Below are positions 5,685 through 5,931 of a stretch of DNA of 5,931 nucleotides, piece after piece; the first letter of the stretch is position 1, and each line of letters begins with the position of its first letter. The position numbers were made by a program, and so were the translations under genes. Source of the stretch: CAYGAW01 sp964347945 (GTDB lineage: Bacteria; Chloroflexota; Anaerolineae; UBA7937; B3-Chlor); NCBI GenBank assembly GCA_964347945.1, contig CAYGAW010000189.1:1-5931 (forward strand). The letters are read 5' to 3'. The notes beneath the pieces are model-generated. The model ran no database searches, had not been told where the DNA came from, and saw nothing but the letters and a program-made list of their open reading frames with translations.

Positions 5685-5931
5685 AGTCGCTCAGTTCGGC
5701 AAGCCTGATGGTGATCTCCCTTGAGACGGCCTTCAGCCTCTCGAGCGACGCCATCGCTTTCTCGCGAGTCAAGGTGTACGCTGGACCCAGGACGGCGAGC
5801 GCTGCCACCACTGCGCCTTGCGGGTCGGCAACACCGACGCCAATGGCGTTGGCGCCTAGCTTGTATTCTTCGAAGTCGGTGGCAAACCCTTGCTCGCGTA
5901 TCCGCCGCAGTTCCTCGCGCAGCGCCACGGG
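5683..5931 (-). CDS. IclR-family transcriptional regulator, C-terminal part
   Basis: About 82 codons plus the stop are visible; the helix-turn-helix half lies beyond the right edge. The fragment matches the end of the IclR effector-binding domain: a helix LREELRRIREQGFATDFEE, the segment GANAIGVGVADPQGAVVAAL (normally G-x3-IAAPVFD-x2-G-x-V-x-AL), an A-L-x-V-x-GP strand, then TREKAMASLERLKAVSREIT and the ending RLAEL. A GTG at 5928 is probably internal, since the family alignment continues upstream of it. IclR proteins bind small organic acids or aromatics and regulate nearby catabolic genes. It points the same way as the Mo/W operon but is separated by 1.45 kb, so control of that operon is possible rather than shown. 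Confidence 0.85.
   Translation of the reverse strand, partial: PVALREELRRIREQGFATDFEEYKLGANAIGVGVADPQGAVVAALAVLGPAYTLTREKAMASLERLKAVSREITIRLAELSD

Overview
The window looks like part of a bacterial chromosome, probably from an anaerobe. The evidence is a cytoplasmic molybdenum/tungsten bis-MGD oxidoreductase, an iron-sulfur/FAD/NAD(P) electron-transfer protein, the start of a methyltetrahydrofolate:corrinoid methyltransferase, an IclR-type regulator and a consensus sigma-70 promoter. I cannot name the lineage. Anaerobic Desulfobacterota, Chloroflexi or Firmicutes would all fit this gene content, but that is inference.

All recognisable genes lie on the minus strand, so the window reads right to left. 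At the right edge is the C-terminal end of an IclR-family regulator (5683-5931, cut by the window). Next comes about 1.45 kb (4235-5682) without a convincing gene. It holds a textbook TTGACA-N17-TATACT promoter pointing left (5001-5029), with inverted repeats over both its -10 and -35 elements. Downstream is a roughly 760-nt possible leader with several stem-loops and dyads. A compact operon follows: a 696-residue molybdopterin oxidoreductase (GTG start at 4234), a 637-residue Fe-S/FAD oxidoreductase that starts 1 nt after the first gene's stop, and, 40 nt further on, the first 62 codons of a pterin-dependent methyltransferase that runs off the left edge.

Reading the genes together: the Mo/W subunit is related to the acetylene hydratase branch of the DMSO reductase superfamily. 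It has no export signal, and it lacks both the catalytic Asp of acetylene hydratase and the (Sec/Cys)-His pair of formate dehydrogenases. Its partner has the parts to move electrons between an NAD(P)H/FAD site and a chain of [4Fe-4S] clusters. The pair therefore most likely forms a soluble NAD(P)-linked redox enzyme of unknown substrate. The methyltransferase suggests a link to C1 or methyl-corrinoid metabolism.

The points of most interest are the partner subunit's architecture (a GltD-like flavoprotein that seems to sit inside a split four-cluster ferredoxin), the changed active-site residues of the Mo/W subunit, and the long structured region with the operator-like promoter upstream of the operon.
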